Of a DNA stretch of 64,000 bases, positions 63,887-64,000 are shown piece by piece. How positions within the stretch are numbered: position 1 is the stretch's first letter; every line of letters starts with the position of its first letter. The notes beneath the pieces were generated by a model, which was not told where the DNA came from, ran no database searches, and saw only the letters and a program-made list of their open reading frames with translations. The DNA comes from Komagataeibacter sp. FNDCR2 (lineage in GTDB: Bacteria; Pseudomonadota; Alphaproteobacteria; Acetobacterales; Acetobacteraceae): the NCBI RefSeq assembly GCF_021295395.1, contig NZ_JAIWOU010000001.1:933001-997000 (forward strand), written 5' to 3'. Both the position numbers and the translations under genes were made by a program.

Positions 63887-64000
63887 TTACTGGCCCTGCT
63901 TGTCGATCATCGCAGCGATGAAGCGGGGATCGGACGCGCTGATGCGCTGGCCGACCTGCTTCTGGTATTCTGCCATCTTCTTTTCGGCAGCCGCATCCAG
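63887..64000 (-). CDS. Phage protein, 3' end only (cut by window edge)
   Basis: The minus-strand frame that ends at TAA 63887-63889 continues to the right edge; 37 codons are in view, reading KKMAEYQKQVGQRISASDPRFIAAMIDKQGQ at the end. It is helical and charged. It precedes the tail tube A-like gene by 10 nt, so it should be a structural protein, but its identity cannot be read from this end. Confidence 0.6.
   Translation of the reverse strand: MDAAAEKKMAEYQKQVGQRISASDPRFIAAMIDKQGQ

Overview
The window is GC-rich chromosome of an acetic acid bacterium (Acetobacteraceae, most like Komagataeibacter/Gluconacetobacter; this rests on gene order and protein character, not on a database search). 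The left 38 kb is ordinary chromosome. From about 39 kb to the right edge it is prophage, with toxin-antitoxin and regulatory genes inserted in it.

1-19 kb: the division and cell wall (dcw) cluster on the plus strand, murG (cut by the window edge)-murC-murB-ddl-ftsQ-ftsA-ftsZ, with most joints overlapping as ATGA, then lpxC, bamD, recN and ligA. A complete BMP-type ABC importer follows (binding protein, fused double ATPase, two permeases), probably for a nucleoside. It ends at a perfect 13-bp inverted repeat shared with a convergent lone solute-binding protein.

20-31 kb: tRNA-Asn(GTT), a secreted GlcG/HbpS-like protein, a cation:proton antiporter, an MFS exporter, a CsaA-like protein overlapping a Gpt-like phosphoribosyltransferase, tRNA-Pro(TGG), an NDUFS4-like complex I accessory protein and tRNA-Arg(TCT). 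A minus-strand surface polysaccharide set follows: Wzy/WaaL-like polymerase or ligase, flippase, GT39 glycosyltransferase. 31-39 kb: a second phosphoribosyltransferase, a DUF1264 protein, a YciE-like ferritin-fold protein, and a three-subunit molybdenum hydroxylase of the YagTSR/PaoABC kind followed by an isochorismatase-like hydrolase and a histidine phosphatase.

38.9-41.4 kb is a scar: a transposase tail, a complete tail-spike-like gene, a deleted remnant of the gene normally next to it, an integrase C-terminus and an internally deleted tRNA-Ser. A second, fuller prophage of podovirus (T7-like) plan runs leftward from the right edge: a tail-tube A-like protein, a second copy of the same tail spike, a nozzle-like protein, a gp13-like protein, and three or four virion-core proteins, one with a lytic transglycosylase and one with a domain resembling BECR nucleases. 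Its lysis cassette lies at 42.3-44.9 kb and ends in three overlapping micro-ORFs.

Between the lysis and virion modules (45-50.9 kb) sit a HigA-like/MazF-like pair, an Arc-like/antirepressor switch around a perfect 13-bp palindrome, a Panacea (SocA-like) gene with a small membrane protein, BrnT/BrnA and several tiny genes. With HicA/HicB at 41.6 kb this makes four antitoxin-type modules in about 9 kb. The most novel candidates are the Panacea/membrane-protein pair, the HigA/MazF hybrid pair and the nuclease-like domain in a virion protein.
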